NCBI GenBank assembly: GCA_022712815.1 | Contig: JAFLJW010000005.1 | Location: 1-13,508, forward strand | Source: Pseudodesulfovibrio sp. | GTDB lineage: Bacteria > Desulfobacterota > Desulfovibrionia > Desulfovibrionales > Desulfovibrionaceae | Direction of reading: 5' to 3' | Length of the DNA: 13,508 bases | Part shown: positions 6,701 through 13,508 of the stretch, in pieces | How positions within the stretch are numbered: position 1 is the stretch's first letter | Layout: each line of letters begins with the position of its first letter | Program-made: the position numbers and the translations under genes | Notes under the pieces: model-generated | Seen by the model: only the letters and a program-made list of their open reading frames with translations | Database searches by the model: none | Told to the model about the DNA's origin: nothing

Positions 6701-7276
6701 ATGCAGGAATACTTTCTTCTCTTCATGGGGGCCATGTTCGTCAACAACATCGTTCTGGCCCAATACCTCGGCAATTGTCCCTTCATCGGTACTTCCAAGG
6801 AGTCCGGTGTTGCCGTCGGCATGGGCGGAGCCGTGGTCTTCGTGGCCGTCATGGCCGCAGCCATTACCTGGTTGGTGCAGCGATACATTCTGCTTCCCTT
6901 CGGACTCGACTATCTCCAGACGCTTGCCTTCATTCTGGTCATTGCTTCTCTGGTTCAGTTCGTGGAGATGTTTCTCAAGAAAATGATTCCAGCGCTCTAC
7001 AAGTCGCTTGGCATTTTCCTGCCGCTCATTACGACCAACTGTGCGGTCATGGGTATCGCCCTCATTTGCCAGCGCGAGGAAATGGACCTGCTCACAACTG
7101 TCCTGTTCGCCTTTGCTTCGGGCATGGGGTTCATGATCGCGCTGATCCTTCTCGCGGGCATCCGCGAGAAGCTGGCCGTGCGGAGGTTGCCGATGGCCAT
7201 GCGCGGAACGCCCATCGGGCTGGTTCTGGCAGGGCTCATGTCCCTTGCCTTCTTCGCCTTCAAGGGCATGATCTGA
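6701..7276 (+). CDS. rnfA: RnfA subunit, integral membrane protein
   Basis: RnfA, the NqrE relative, is a membrane subunit that with RnfE forms the pseudo-symmetric core of the complex. The 191-residue product has the normal family length. It shows about six hydrophobic helices and both signature regions: FVNNIVLAQYLGNCPFIG with Cys26, and TTNCAVMGIAL with Cys113, which would share an iron-sulfur centre with RnfE Cys26 and Cys109. The loop ILLAGIREKL (149-158) is also typical. ATG 6701 (MQEYF) was preferred to ATG 6695 because the AAGGAGA at 6687-6693 is 7 bases away and known RnfA proteins start with an M-x-EY-like sequence. It follows rnfE by 12 bases and precedes rnfB by 40. Confidence 0.94.
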   Translation: MQEYFLLFMGAMFVNNIVLAQYLGNCPFIGTSKESGVAVGMGGAVVFVAVMAAAITWLVQRYILLPFGLDYLQTLAFILVIASLVQFVEMFLKKMIPALYKSLGIFLPLITTNCAVMGIALICQREEMDLLTTVLFAFASGMGFMIALILLAGIREKLAVRRLPMAMRGTPIGLVLAGLMSLAFFAFKGMI

Positions 7277-7316
7277 CCAATACGATACAAACGACAACCA
7301 TCTTAGGTGACAAGAT

Positions 7317-9416
7317 ATGATAATTACATCAGGACTGACACTTTTCAGCATCGGTCTCGGGGCCGCAACCATACTGAGTGTGGCGGGCCGACTGCTCTAT
7401 GTCAAAGAAGACCCACGCATCACCAGGATCGAGGAGGCCCTTCCGGGCGCCAATTGCGGTGGATGCGGTTTTCCCGGCTGCTCTGGAGCGGCCGCAGCCA
7501 TCGTGGCGAACAAGGCTTCGGCTTCGGTCTGCATTGTGGCAGACGCCGAAACAAATGGTGTGGTGGCGGCCATCATGGGCCAGGAGGTGGTGGAACGCGA
7601 ACCGGAACTGGCCATGTGCGATTGTACCGGAGGCCAGCGCGCCACGGATACCTTTTACTACGAGGGAGCCTTTGACTGCCGCGCAGCCCATCAGCTGTAT
7701 GGCGGTTCCAAGTCCTGTCCCTCCGGCTGTCTCGGATTCGGCACCTGTGTCCGCGCCTGCTCCTTCAATGCCATCCACATGGGACCGGACGGGTTGCCCG
7801 TCATCGACTACGATGAGTGCAAGGGTTGCGGCAGTTGCGTGGATGTCTGTCCCCGGGGCGTCATAGGTGTCGTCGGCATGACAGCTCGCCTGCTTCACCT
7901 GAACCAGACCACAGACTGCCTGGCACCCTGCCAGCAAAAATGTCCGGCCCAAATCGATATTCCAAAATATATCAGCCAAATCAAGATGGGGGACCTCGAC
8001 GGCGCGGTCGCAACCATCAGGGAGCGAAACCCGCTGCTTGTCATCTGTAGTCGAGTCTGCCCCCGCCCCTGTGAAACGCAATGTCGCCGCCAGCATGTAG
8101 ATGAACCCGTAGGCATCAACATGCTCAAACGATTCGTGGCCGACCGCGAACTCCGGTCTGGCGTGCGGTTGCCCATCCCCTGCGCCAAGGATACAGGGAA
8201 AAAGATTGCCGTGATCGGTGGTGGACCGGCTGGGTTGTCCTGCGCGTATTTCTTGCGCCGATTGGGTCACCACCCGACCATTTTTGATGCCATGCCGGAA
8301 CTCGGAGGCCAAACCCGGTATGGCATACCGGAATACCGCCTGCCCAAGGCTGACCTTGACTGGGAAATTCAGGGAATCCTCGACCTCGGTATCAGCGTGA
8401 AGGTCAACACCAAGTTTGGTGTCGATTTCACCCTGGAAACCCTCAAGGAAGAGGGCTTTGACGCCACCTTCCTCGGAATCGGGGCGTGGCAGGCCTCGGG
8501 CATGTACGCCGAGGGCGAAGATCTGGATGGTGTCATGGGCGGCATCGAGTTCCTCACGGCCCATGCTCTGGGACAAAAACCGGCCATAGGAGACCATGTC
8601 ATCGTGGTGGGCGGAGGCAACACGGCCATTGATGCGGCGCGCACCTGCATTCGACTGGGGGCCGAGGTGACGCTCATGTACCGTCGCACGCGCACCGAAA
8701 TGCCCGCAGATATGGAAGAAATAGTTGGGGCCGAGGAAGAGGGCGTGCAATTCGAGTTTTTGGCCGCCCCGGCGCGAGTCATTGGCGACGAAAACGGCAG
8801 GGCCACTCATCTCGAATATTATGAAATGGAATTGGGCGAACCCGATAATTCGGGCAGGCGCAGGCCCGTCAAGAAAGAGGGGTCTGAAAAACGCATGGCC
8901 GCTTCCCTGATAATCCCTGCCATTGGACAGAAACCGGACCTAAGCTGTCTATATGAAGAGGGCGACGAAGAAAGTTGTCCTCTGGAAACCACCCGTTGGC
9001 AAACCATCCTTGCCAATGAAGATACATTTGAAACAGCCATTCCCGGAATCTTCACCGCTGGTGATGTCTATACCGGCCCCGATCTGGTTGTGTCCGCCAT
9101 TGGTGATGGCCGTAAGGCGGCCCGCTCCATTCATTACTATATTACACAAGGCGAAATCCCCATCCCGGACGCAACGCAAAGGGACATGATTCCGCATACG
9201 CTCTTCAAGGAGATCAACAATGTGGAACGCAAAGACCGGGCCGTATTGTCCCACTTGTGCCATGGCGACGAACGAAATTGCACCTTCAATGAAGTAGAAG
9301 GCCCTTTGAGCGAAGCCGAAGCAAGAGCCGAGGCCGATCGATGCCTACGCTGTGGACTCGTCTGCTACGATGAAACCATTGATCAGCAGGAATACAGGGA
9401 AAAGAAAAATATTTAA
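7317..9416 (+). CDS. rnfB: RnfB fused to a GltD/NfnB-like FAD-NAD(P) oxidoreductase
   Basis: The product has 699 residues. Residues 1-30 are a membrane anchor. Then comes the RnfB iron-sulfur domain with Cys47/50/55/72, and a two-cluster ferredoxin domain with Cys134/138/144/148 and Cys168/171/174/178. From about 190 a complete GltD/NfnB-type module follows in the same frame: N-terminal cluster cysteines 201/205/209 and 244/248/252/256, FAD loop VIGGGPAG (299-306), GQTRYGIPEYRLPK (331-344), the NAD(P) loop VIVVGGGNTAIDAA (428-441) with YRRTRTEMPA (455-464), and the FAD-contact region GIFTAGDVYTGPD (577-589). Another cysteine group lies at 676/679/683. YRR suggests NADPH, though NADH cannot be excluded. 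AGGTGA at 7305-7310 supports the start. RnfB normally accepts ferredoxin electrons; the fused module could feed or drain NAD(P)H at the same point. The fusion is certain in the sequence; its use is inference. Confidence 0.94.
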   Translation: MIITSGLTLFSIGLGAATILSVAGRLLYVKEDPRITRIEEALPGANCGGCGFPGCSGAAAAIVANKASASVCIVADAETNGVVAAIMGQEVVEREPELAMCDCTGGQRATDTFYYEGAFDCRAAHQLYGGSKSCPSGCLGFGTCVRACSFNAIHMGPDGLPVIDYDECKGCGSCVDVCPRGVIGVVGMTARLLHLNQTTDCLAPCQQKCPAQIDIPKYISQIKMGDLDGAVATIRERNPLLVICSRVCPRPCETQCRRQHVDEPVGINMLKRFVADRELRSGVRLPIPCAKDTGKKIAVIGGGPAGLSCAYFLRRLGHHPTIFDAMPELGGQTRYGIPEYRLPKADLDWEIQGILDLGISVKVNTKFGVDFTLETLKEEGFDATFLGIGAWQASGMYAEGEDLDGVMGGIEFLTAHALGQKPAIGDHVIVVGGGNTAIDAARTCIRLGAEVTLMYRRTRTEMPADMEEIVGAEEEGVQFEFLAAPARVIGDENGRATHLEYYEMELGEPDNSGRRRPVKKEGSEKRMAASLIIPAIGQKPDLSCLYEEGDEESCPLETTRWQTILANEDTFETAIPGIFTAGDVYTGPDLVVSAIGDGRKAARSIHYYITQGEIPIPDATQRDMIPHTLFKEINNVERKDRAVLSHLCHGDERNCTFNEVEGPLSEAEARAEADRCLRCGLVCYDETIDQQEYREKKNI

Positions 9417-9479
9417 ACCTCCATTCCTTAACCGTGGAGACTGCTGAACCTTCGTCCAACAACCATGCGCAGGTAAAGC

Positions 9480-9517
9480 ACTGGAGCGATTGCACCCTCA
9501 GGTACAATCGCTCCAGT
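9480..9517 (+). terminator. Long hairpin after rnfB, probable end of the rnf operon
   Basis: Bases 9480-9492 pair perfectly with 9505-9517 (13 bp). After one mismatch, ACC/GGT adds three more pairs around a CTCA tetraloop. It lies 63 bases after the rnfB stop. No T-run follows on the plus strand (CTCCTAAAG), so it is a terminator or 3' stabiliser by position and stem strength only. Confidence 0.55.
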
Positions 9518-9619
9518 CTCCTAAAGTATGATATGCCGATTCGATTTCTCGACAGGCCTACGGGCTTGAGGGGCATTTACTTCTACCGCCTCTCGATGCC
9601 CTGAGAATGGCTGTTTCAT

Positions 9620-9647
9620 GCAACCCTGTGACTCCTCGCAGGGTTGC
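9620..9647 (-). terminator. Hairpin after the HxlR regulator gene
   Basis: Bases 9620-9628 pair exactly with 9639-9647 (9 bp, 10-base loop). It sits 6 bases beyond the stop codon of the minus-strand regulator. There is no T-run in either direction. Between two genes that converge, it may stop transcripts from either side. Confidence 0.45.
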
Positions 9648-9653
9648 CTCCCG

Positions 9654-10016
9654 TTAACAGTCTCGGAAAACCGATTCCTTTACATGCAAGAATTCGACAG
9701 CCCATTGATTCAGGCCTTTGAAAACCGGAATAGCCTTCTCCCCGATGTTCGTCAGTGAGTAGACCACGACAGGTGGCACCTCTGGATACGCTTTTCTATT
9801 CACGATTCCATAGCGCTCCAACAGCCGCAACTGCTGTGACAACATCTTTGGCGTGATCTTGGGCATGGCTTTTCTCAGTTCGCCAAAGCGTTGTTCCTCT
9901 TTGGAAAGGAGCCAAAAAATATGCGGGACCCATTTCCCTGAAAAAATTTCAAACGCGACTTCGAGTTCATAGGTGTAATTACTACAACTAATTTTGTTTA
10001 CTCTGTCGTCCGGCAT
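9654..10016 (-). CDS. HxlR-family winged-helix transcription regulator
   Basis: This small DNA-binding protein (120 aa) has the full HxlR winged-helix layout: FEIFSGKWVPHIFWLL (22-37), RFGELRKAMPKIT (43-55), the recognition helix KMLSQQLRLLERYGIV (57-72), the wing with YPEVPPVVVYSLTNIG (77-92), and a final dimerisation helix with NQWAVEFL. HxlR proteins often sense aldehydes, quinones or other electrophiles, some through an N-terminal cysteine. Here the only candidate near the N-terminus is Cys11, about five residues further from the GKW motif than the sensing cysteine I remember in YodB-type members. AGGAGGG (plus-strand 10024-10030) is 7 bases upstream of the start. No gene is divergent from it, so its target is not evident here. 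It may repress itself. Confidence 0.9.
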   Translation of the reverse strand: MPDDRVNKISCSNYTYELEVAFEIFSGKWVPHIFWLLSKEEQRFGELRKAMPKITPKMLSQQLRLLERYGIVNRKAYPEVPPVVVYSLTNIGEKAIPVFKGLNQWAVEFLHVKESVFRDC

Positions 10017-10274
10017 GACTTATCCCTCCTACCCTCAGCGAAGATTCCACCACATGACGAATACTGATTGTTACCTGATGCAGGGTGTCCTAAGGGCAAA
10101 ACAATTAGGCTTGGTTAACAAAACACATTCTTCAAGTTATCCTGGCCACCACGACCAGAATAAAACCTCAGCCGTGTGTGTCATTACATAATTTTATCCC
10201 TCGTTTTTTTTATAGTTTTCAGCGAGTCTCTTGCGGCCATTTCTATTTTTCATCCTTGCTTGAGGGGCCGTCTC

Positions 10275-10295
10275 AGGCTGTTACTCCAACAGCCT
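10275..10295. repeat. Short 8-bp inverted repeat in the gene-free stretch
   Basis: AGGCTGTT (10275-10282) and AACAGCCT (10288-10295) form an 8-bp stem with the 5-base loop ACTCC. There is no T-run on either side and no adjacent gene end, so its role is unknown. It could be part of a small RNA or an operator. Confidence 0.35.
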
Positions 10296-10509
10296 TTGGT
10301 CCATCCTGAAAAGCCAACTGACGGTACGACTTTCTGTTGCTTTATTCAAGGAGATTAGACCCTTTTGGTGAATGTTGGAACTCGACCTGGATTTACAGTT
10401 TCGCAGATACAACCCCAAAAAACCTGTATAAAAAATTGAGTTTTACAAGTTTGATTCGCCCAGGTTCACACCCACCCAAAGCCAGAAAGAGAAGATCACT
10501 GCACGGCAA

Positions 10510-10527
10510 CCCCTACAAACATAGGGG
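10510..10527. repeat. Small 6-bp hairpin downstream of the Sel1 gene
   Basis: CCCCTA (10510-10515) pairs with TAGGGG (10522-10527) around CAAACA. It lies about 90 bases beyond the stop of the minus-strand Sel1 gene. No T-run follows, so it is a weak terminator candidate. Confidence 0.3.
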
Positions 10528-10618
10528 CTGCGCCAGGTAACTCCTCTGGGTTATCAGTATGGCAATGTGAAAAAATCGTCTGAACAGAGAAAAGCAGCTT
10601 CGTTTAATCCGGCAAAGG

Positions 10619-11386
10619 CTATTTACTCTGCTTCTCCAGCCATTTGCTGGCCTGATCCGCGGCTTTCATCATTTGCTCAGGGGTCATTCTCTGGGTGAGT
10701 TGCATGAGAAGGGCGTTGGCTTTGGGATTTCCTCGCGATCCGGCAATGGCGAACCACTTACACGCGCCAACAAAGTCCGGCTCACTGCCAAGGCCATGCA
10801 CCAGCACTTCGCCGAGTATCACCTGAGCTTCGACATATCCCTGATCCGCAGCCTTGAGAAGCCAGGACCGACCTTCATCCTCATTCTTTTCGACCAGACT
10901 TCCGCTCAGGTACAGCATTGCCAGGTTGAACTGACTTCCGACATCGCCGTTTTTGGCGGCTTTCTGTATCCAGCTGAGAAACAGAACAGGGTCCTGCTGG
11001 ACACCGATACCCTTTGCATAGATATAGGCCAGGAAGGACTGGGCAAGGACCTGATCCTGCTCTGCGGCAGCCCGGATGAGAGCCAGTCCCTTTTCATCGT
11101 TCTGATCAACACCTGCACCGCGAAGGTAGAGAATGCCAAGAGCGTGCTGGGCATCCGGATTGCCCTGCTCTGCGGATTTGCTGACCCAGTAGATGGCCTT
11201 GTCCATATCCTTGGGCAGGGCTTCGCCTTCAAAATAGAGCTGGGCCAGTTCATACTGGGCCACTGCATTGCCGTCACGAGACTCGGCCTTGAGCTTGCCC
11301 TCGATTTCGGGCAGGGCACTAGCCGCGCAAATGATGACGATCAGGATGGGGAAAAAGATGGCCAGAAATGATCTGAATATGGTCAT
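10619..11386 (-). CDS. Exported Sel1-repeat (TPR-like) protein
   Basis: The product (255 aa) begins with a basic N-terminus and a hydrophobic stretch (about 6-23) ending in AASA, so it is exported or anchored; the Cys at 20 is not in a good lipobox. About five Sel1 repeats of roughly 36 residues follow from about 41 to 220, with the pattern A-x-LA-x-LY-x-G and AAxxG (AQYELAQLYFEG, AQHALGILYLRG, AQSFLAYIYAKG, SQFNLAMLYLSG, AQVILGEVLVHG). Sel1 repeats form a curved helical scaffold for protein contacts; no catalytic site is seen. AAGGA lies about 9 bases before the start. The start is 25 bases after the helicase stop, so the two are probably cotranscribed, though no shared function is known to me. 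Confidence 0.88.
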   Translation of the reverse strand: MTIFRSFLAIFFPILIVIICAASALPEIEGKLKAESRDGNAVAQYELAQLYFEGEALPKDMDKAIYWVSKSAEQGNPDAQHALGILYLRGAGVDQNDEKGLALIRAAAEQDQVLAQSFLAYIYAKGIGVQQDPVLFLSWIQKAAKNGDVGSQFNLAMLYLSGSLVEKNEDEGRSWLLKAADQGYVEAQVILGEVLVHGLGSEPDFVGACKWFAIAGSRGNPKANALLMQLTQRMTPEQMMKAADQASKWLEKQSK

Positions 11387-11411
11387 GAAACGATTCCTTC
11401 AGGGTTGTTTG

Positions 11412-13508
11412 TTACCAGTCAACAGGCAGTTTGACTTTCTGCCCGGCCTTGTTGGTGAACAGGATATGCCCGTGTTCACGGCCAAAAAGATAGACATCAC
11501 GGGTGACGGCCACGTCCTGCCTGCAATACTCAGTGATGAGATCAAGCCGACCTTCCTGCCACCACTTGAGGGCCTGCAACCCGTCAGCGGATTTGCCCAC
11601 GTTCAGGGTGGCTTGGGCGATGGTGTCGAGCTTGAGGCGATAGCCGAGCCGGTTATTGACTTCGACCAACAGGTCAAGGTTGGGGAGTCCTCGGAAATTA
11701 AACGGGTGCAACCCGCCGAGCACGGCGTAGTCGAATTTGACGTGGTTGAAGCCGATGACGAGATCGAACTTTTGCAGGTGGGCGATCAGCTCGTCCATCT
11801 GGTCCTGTTCATAATCATGCATTGATTCGTCTTTTGAATCGTAGACACAGGCAATGGACACGCCCATGCGGTCGGCACGGTTCCAGCCCCCCACCTCGAC
11901 GGCAGAGTAGCGGGTCTCGATGTCGATGACCCCATATCGTTTGGGGGCAGGTTTCTTCAAATCAATTCCGGGCAGGTTCACGTCGATATCCTTTGCTTCA
12001 ATTGATTTCGGATCGCCGGAGACAATAGCCTCCAGCACGAATCGGGCAGCCCGTTTGTCTATGGGCCGGTTGCCTGACCCGCATTTGGGCGAATGGACAC
12101 AGGAAGGGCAGCCGAGTTCACAGCCGCAATCCACAATGGTTCCAAGGGTAGTTTTGACCAGTTCGTCCGCCTTGTCAAAGGCTTGTCTGGTCAGCCCTGC
12201 GCCTCCGGGCATGCCATCATAGATGAAAACCGCCGGACCTTCCACCTGTGGATGCATGGGTGTGGAAATGCCGCCCAGGTCGTTGCGATCGGTCATGACC
12301 AAAAGTGGCAACATGCCGATGGCCGCATGTTCAAAGGCATGGATGCCGCCCATGAAATGCATGAATTCGGCCTCGCAGCGACGACGGATATCATGGCCCA
12401 CCTCGAACCAGATGCCCTCGGTCTCGAAAACCAGTGGCGGCAGGTCGAGCGAGATGATGCCGAGCAGTTTTCCGCCTCGCGTACTCCGTTTCTCATATCC
12501 GGTGATCTGCTCCGTGACCCTGAGACGGCCAAAATAGACGCGGGTGCCAAAGCAGGTTTTCTGCCCCAGCACTTCCAGAATATCGGTGCTCTTGCTACCA
12601 CGAGGCTTCGTGTAATAGCCGACGCGGGCTTTCCGGGTCCGCACGACCTTGGCCCCAAGATCAAGGTCAGTGACCTCATAGGTCACGCCCCGGTGCAGGT
12701 AGACCGCGCCTGGATGCGCCTCGTTAAAGGCACGATGCTCGTCAATGGTGCCGATAACAGGGGCCTTTTCCCGACCGGACGAGTTGTCCTCGATATGCAG
12801 GGACTGCCCCGCGCCGCGCAGGTCCACATCCCGGTGTGGCCGTTTGCGATGGGTGACTATTTCCGTTGGATGGCCGGGCAGGTCTTCCACCACCTCGAAC
12901 AGGTGGCCGTGGGCGATCAGTTCTTCCACCCGGTCGGCGACCGCTTCCTCGCGCAGGAAGGTCTCGCCCCTGCGCATGGTCAGCTCGGCAGCGGCGCAGA
13001 TGAGATGACGATCCATGACCACCGGGTTGTACGGATTGAGCATGGCCGACTCCGGCGGCCGGGAGAAAAAATCATCTGGATTGCGCATGAAGTACTGGTC
13101 CAGCGCGTCCTCTCTGGCAATCAAGGCCACAGCTGAGTCGCGCAGGCTGCGCCCCACTCGTCCTCCGCGCTGGAGGGTCGCCATGATCGATCCGGGGTAG
13201 CCGACCATGATGCAGACATCAAGACCGCCGATATCGATACCCAGCTCCAGAGCCGAGGTGGTGATGACGGCCAGCAGTTCGCCGGACGACATTTTCGCCT
13301 CGATCTCGCGCCGCTCTTCCGGCAGAAATCCGGCACGGTAAGCGGAAATTCTGTCCTTGTACCTGCCGCTACGCTTCACCGCCCACATGGCGATAAGCTC
13401 GGTCAGTTTGCGTGACTGGCAATAGATGATGGTGCGCAGGTTCCGGGCAAGGGCGGCCTGCAACAACTGGATGGCGGCCTGGGCCGGGGAGCCGTCCGGG
13501 TTGAGGAA
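11412..13508 (-). CDS. DEAD/DEAH-type helicase C-terminal part with DUF1998-like and DEDD exonuclease domains (MrfA-MrfB-like), 5' end outside the window
   Basis: About 698 residues are visible; the frame is open to the window edge, so the ATP-binding half lies outside and the TTG at 13466 is not a start. Counting from the edge, there are helicase C motifs TIIYCQSRK (26-34), TSALELGIDIGGLD (84-97) and QRGGRVGR (113-120). A DUF1998-like region follows with YDGMPGGAGL and metal-binding cysteines 463, 467, 470 and 476. Then comes an RNase H-like exonuclease with D529 and E531 in IDIETRY, D593 in NHVKFDYAVL, and the DEDDy end Y661-x3-D665. In Bacillus, MrfA (YprA helicase) and MrfB (YprB exonuclease) are separate proteins that work together on mitomycin-type DNA damage. 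Here both activities would be in one chain, suggesting a DNA repair nuclease-helicase. The pairing is well supported; the lesion type is inferred. Confidence 0.87.
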   Translation of the reverse strand, partial: FLNPDGSPAQAAIQLLQAALARNLRTIIYCQSRKLTELIAMWAVKRSGRYKDRISAYRAGFLPEERREIEAKMSSGELLAVITTSALELGIDIGGLDVCIMVGYPGSIMATLQRGGRVGRSLRDSAVALIAREDALDQYFMRNPDDFFSRPPESAMLNPYNPVVMDRHLICAAAELTMRRGETFLREEAVADRVEELIAHGHLFEVVEDLPGHPTEIVTHRKRPHRDVDLRGAGQSLHIEDNSSGREKAPVIGTIDEHRAFNEAHPGAVYLHRGVTYEVTDLDLGAKVVRTRKARVGYYTKPRGSKSTDILEVLGQKTCFGTRVYFGRLRVTEQITGYEKRSTRGGKLLGIISLDLPPLVFETEGIWFEVGHDIRRRCEAEFMHFMGGIHAFEHAAIGMLPLLVMTDRNDLGGISTPMHPQVEGPAVFIYDGMPGGAGLTRQAFDKADELVKTTLGTIVDCGCELGCPSCVHSPKCGSGNRPIDKRAARFVLEAIVSGDPKSIEAKDIDVNLPGIDLKKPAPKRYGVIDIETRYSAVEVGGWNRADRMGVSIACVYDSKDESMHDYEQDQMDELIAHLQKFDLVIGFNHVKFDYAVLGGLHPFNFRGLPNLDLLVEVNNRLGYRLKLDTIAQATLNVGKSADGLQALKWWQEGRLDLITEYCRQDVAVTRDVYLFGREHGHILFTNKAGQKVKLPVDW

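Larger units (their letters stand above)
10017..10618. other. About 600 bases without a recognisable gene
   Basis: No reading frame here has both a good ribosome-binding site and a recognisable product. The first 14 bases hold the ribosome-binding site of the HxlR gene, whose promoter should also lie at this end. The stretch looks richer in A and T than its neighbours, with runs such as TTTTTTTTA near 10205 and AAAAAA near 10570. It contains small hairpins at 10275-10295 and 10510-10527. I see no tRNA, direct-repeat array or clear transposase remnant. Confidence 0.5.

Noticed and set aside
7329..8810. Long open frame on the minus strand under rnfB (about 490 codons)
   Set aside because: It is antisense to the clearly homologous RnfB fusion, shows no recognisable domain, and arises from the codon bias of the real gene.
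10176..10358. Small plus-strand frame of 60 codons with a hydrophobic start
   Set aside because: No good ribosome-binding site precedes it, and after the hydrophobic part the sequence is low-complexity Arg/Leu/Pro text with no family match.
10380..10440. Possible transposase remnant (frame reading LDLQFRRYNPKKPV)
   Set aside because: Only a few residues faintly recall a transposase N-terminus before a stop; there are no terminal inverted repeats or target duplications.
12093..13136. Plus-strand open frame of about 347 codons inside the helicase gene
   Set aside because: It is antisense to conserved helicase and cysteine motifs; no start signal or domain supports it.
1..13508. CRISPR array, tRNA or rRNA genes, phage genes
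   Set aside because: I found no regularly spaced repeats, no cloverleaf-like sequence, no rRNA signature and no phage structural genes on either strand.

Overview
The window looks like chromosome from a Desulfovibrionaceae-type sulfate reducer (Desulfovibrio/Pseudodesulfovibrio-like). The main reason is the gene order decaheme cytochrome c, rnfC, rnfD, rnfG, rnfE, rnfA, rnfB, which is the arrangement known in Desulfovibrio. This assignment rests on recalled gene order and protein motifs, not on a database search.

Layout. (1) Positions 2-340 hold the 3' end of an aquaporin gene, followed by a strong hairpin. (2) Positions 444-2449 hold a two-gene unit: a methylene-tetrahydromethanopterin/tetrahydrofolate dehydrogenase of the MtdA/MtdB family and an ATP-grasp ligase starting 2 bases after it, probably C1-carrier metabolism. 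(3) Positions 2572-9416 hold a tightly packed operon for a membrane Rnf complex with its own ten-haem periplasmic cytochrome. (4) Positions 9417-10618 hold hairpins, a lone HxlR-family regulator on the minus strand, and about 600 bases with no recognisable gene. (5) Positions 10619-13508 hold, on the minus strand, a Sel1-repeat exported protein downstream of a large helicase with a C-terminal DEDD exonuclease domain (MrfA-MrfB-like), which runs off the right edge.

The most interesting part is the Rnf operon. RnfC is short and lacks both the glycine-rich NADH/FMN loop and the acidic motif that follows it. RnfB, in contrast, is 699 residues long because a complete GltD/NfnB-like FAD- and NAD(P)-binding oxidoreductase is fused to its iron-sulfur part. 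RnfD has lost the threonine that normally carries covalent FMN and the usual NxFNPA motif, while RnfG keeps its flavin threonine in a slightly altered motif. No apbE flavin transferase gene follows rnfB. Taken together this suggests a rewired Rnf in which pyridine nucleotide enters through RnfB rather than RnfC, with the decaheme cytochrome exchanging electrons on the periplasmic side. The missing and fused parts are visible in the sequence; the electron route is inference.
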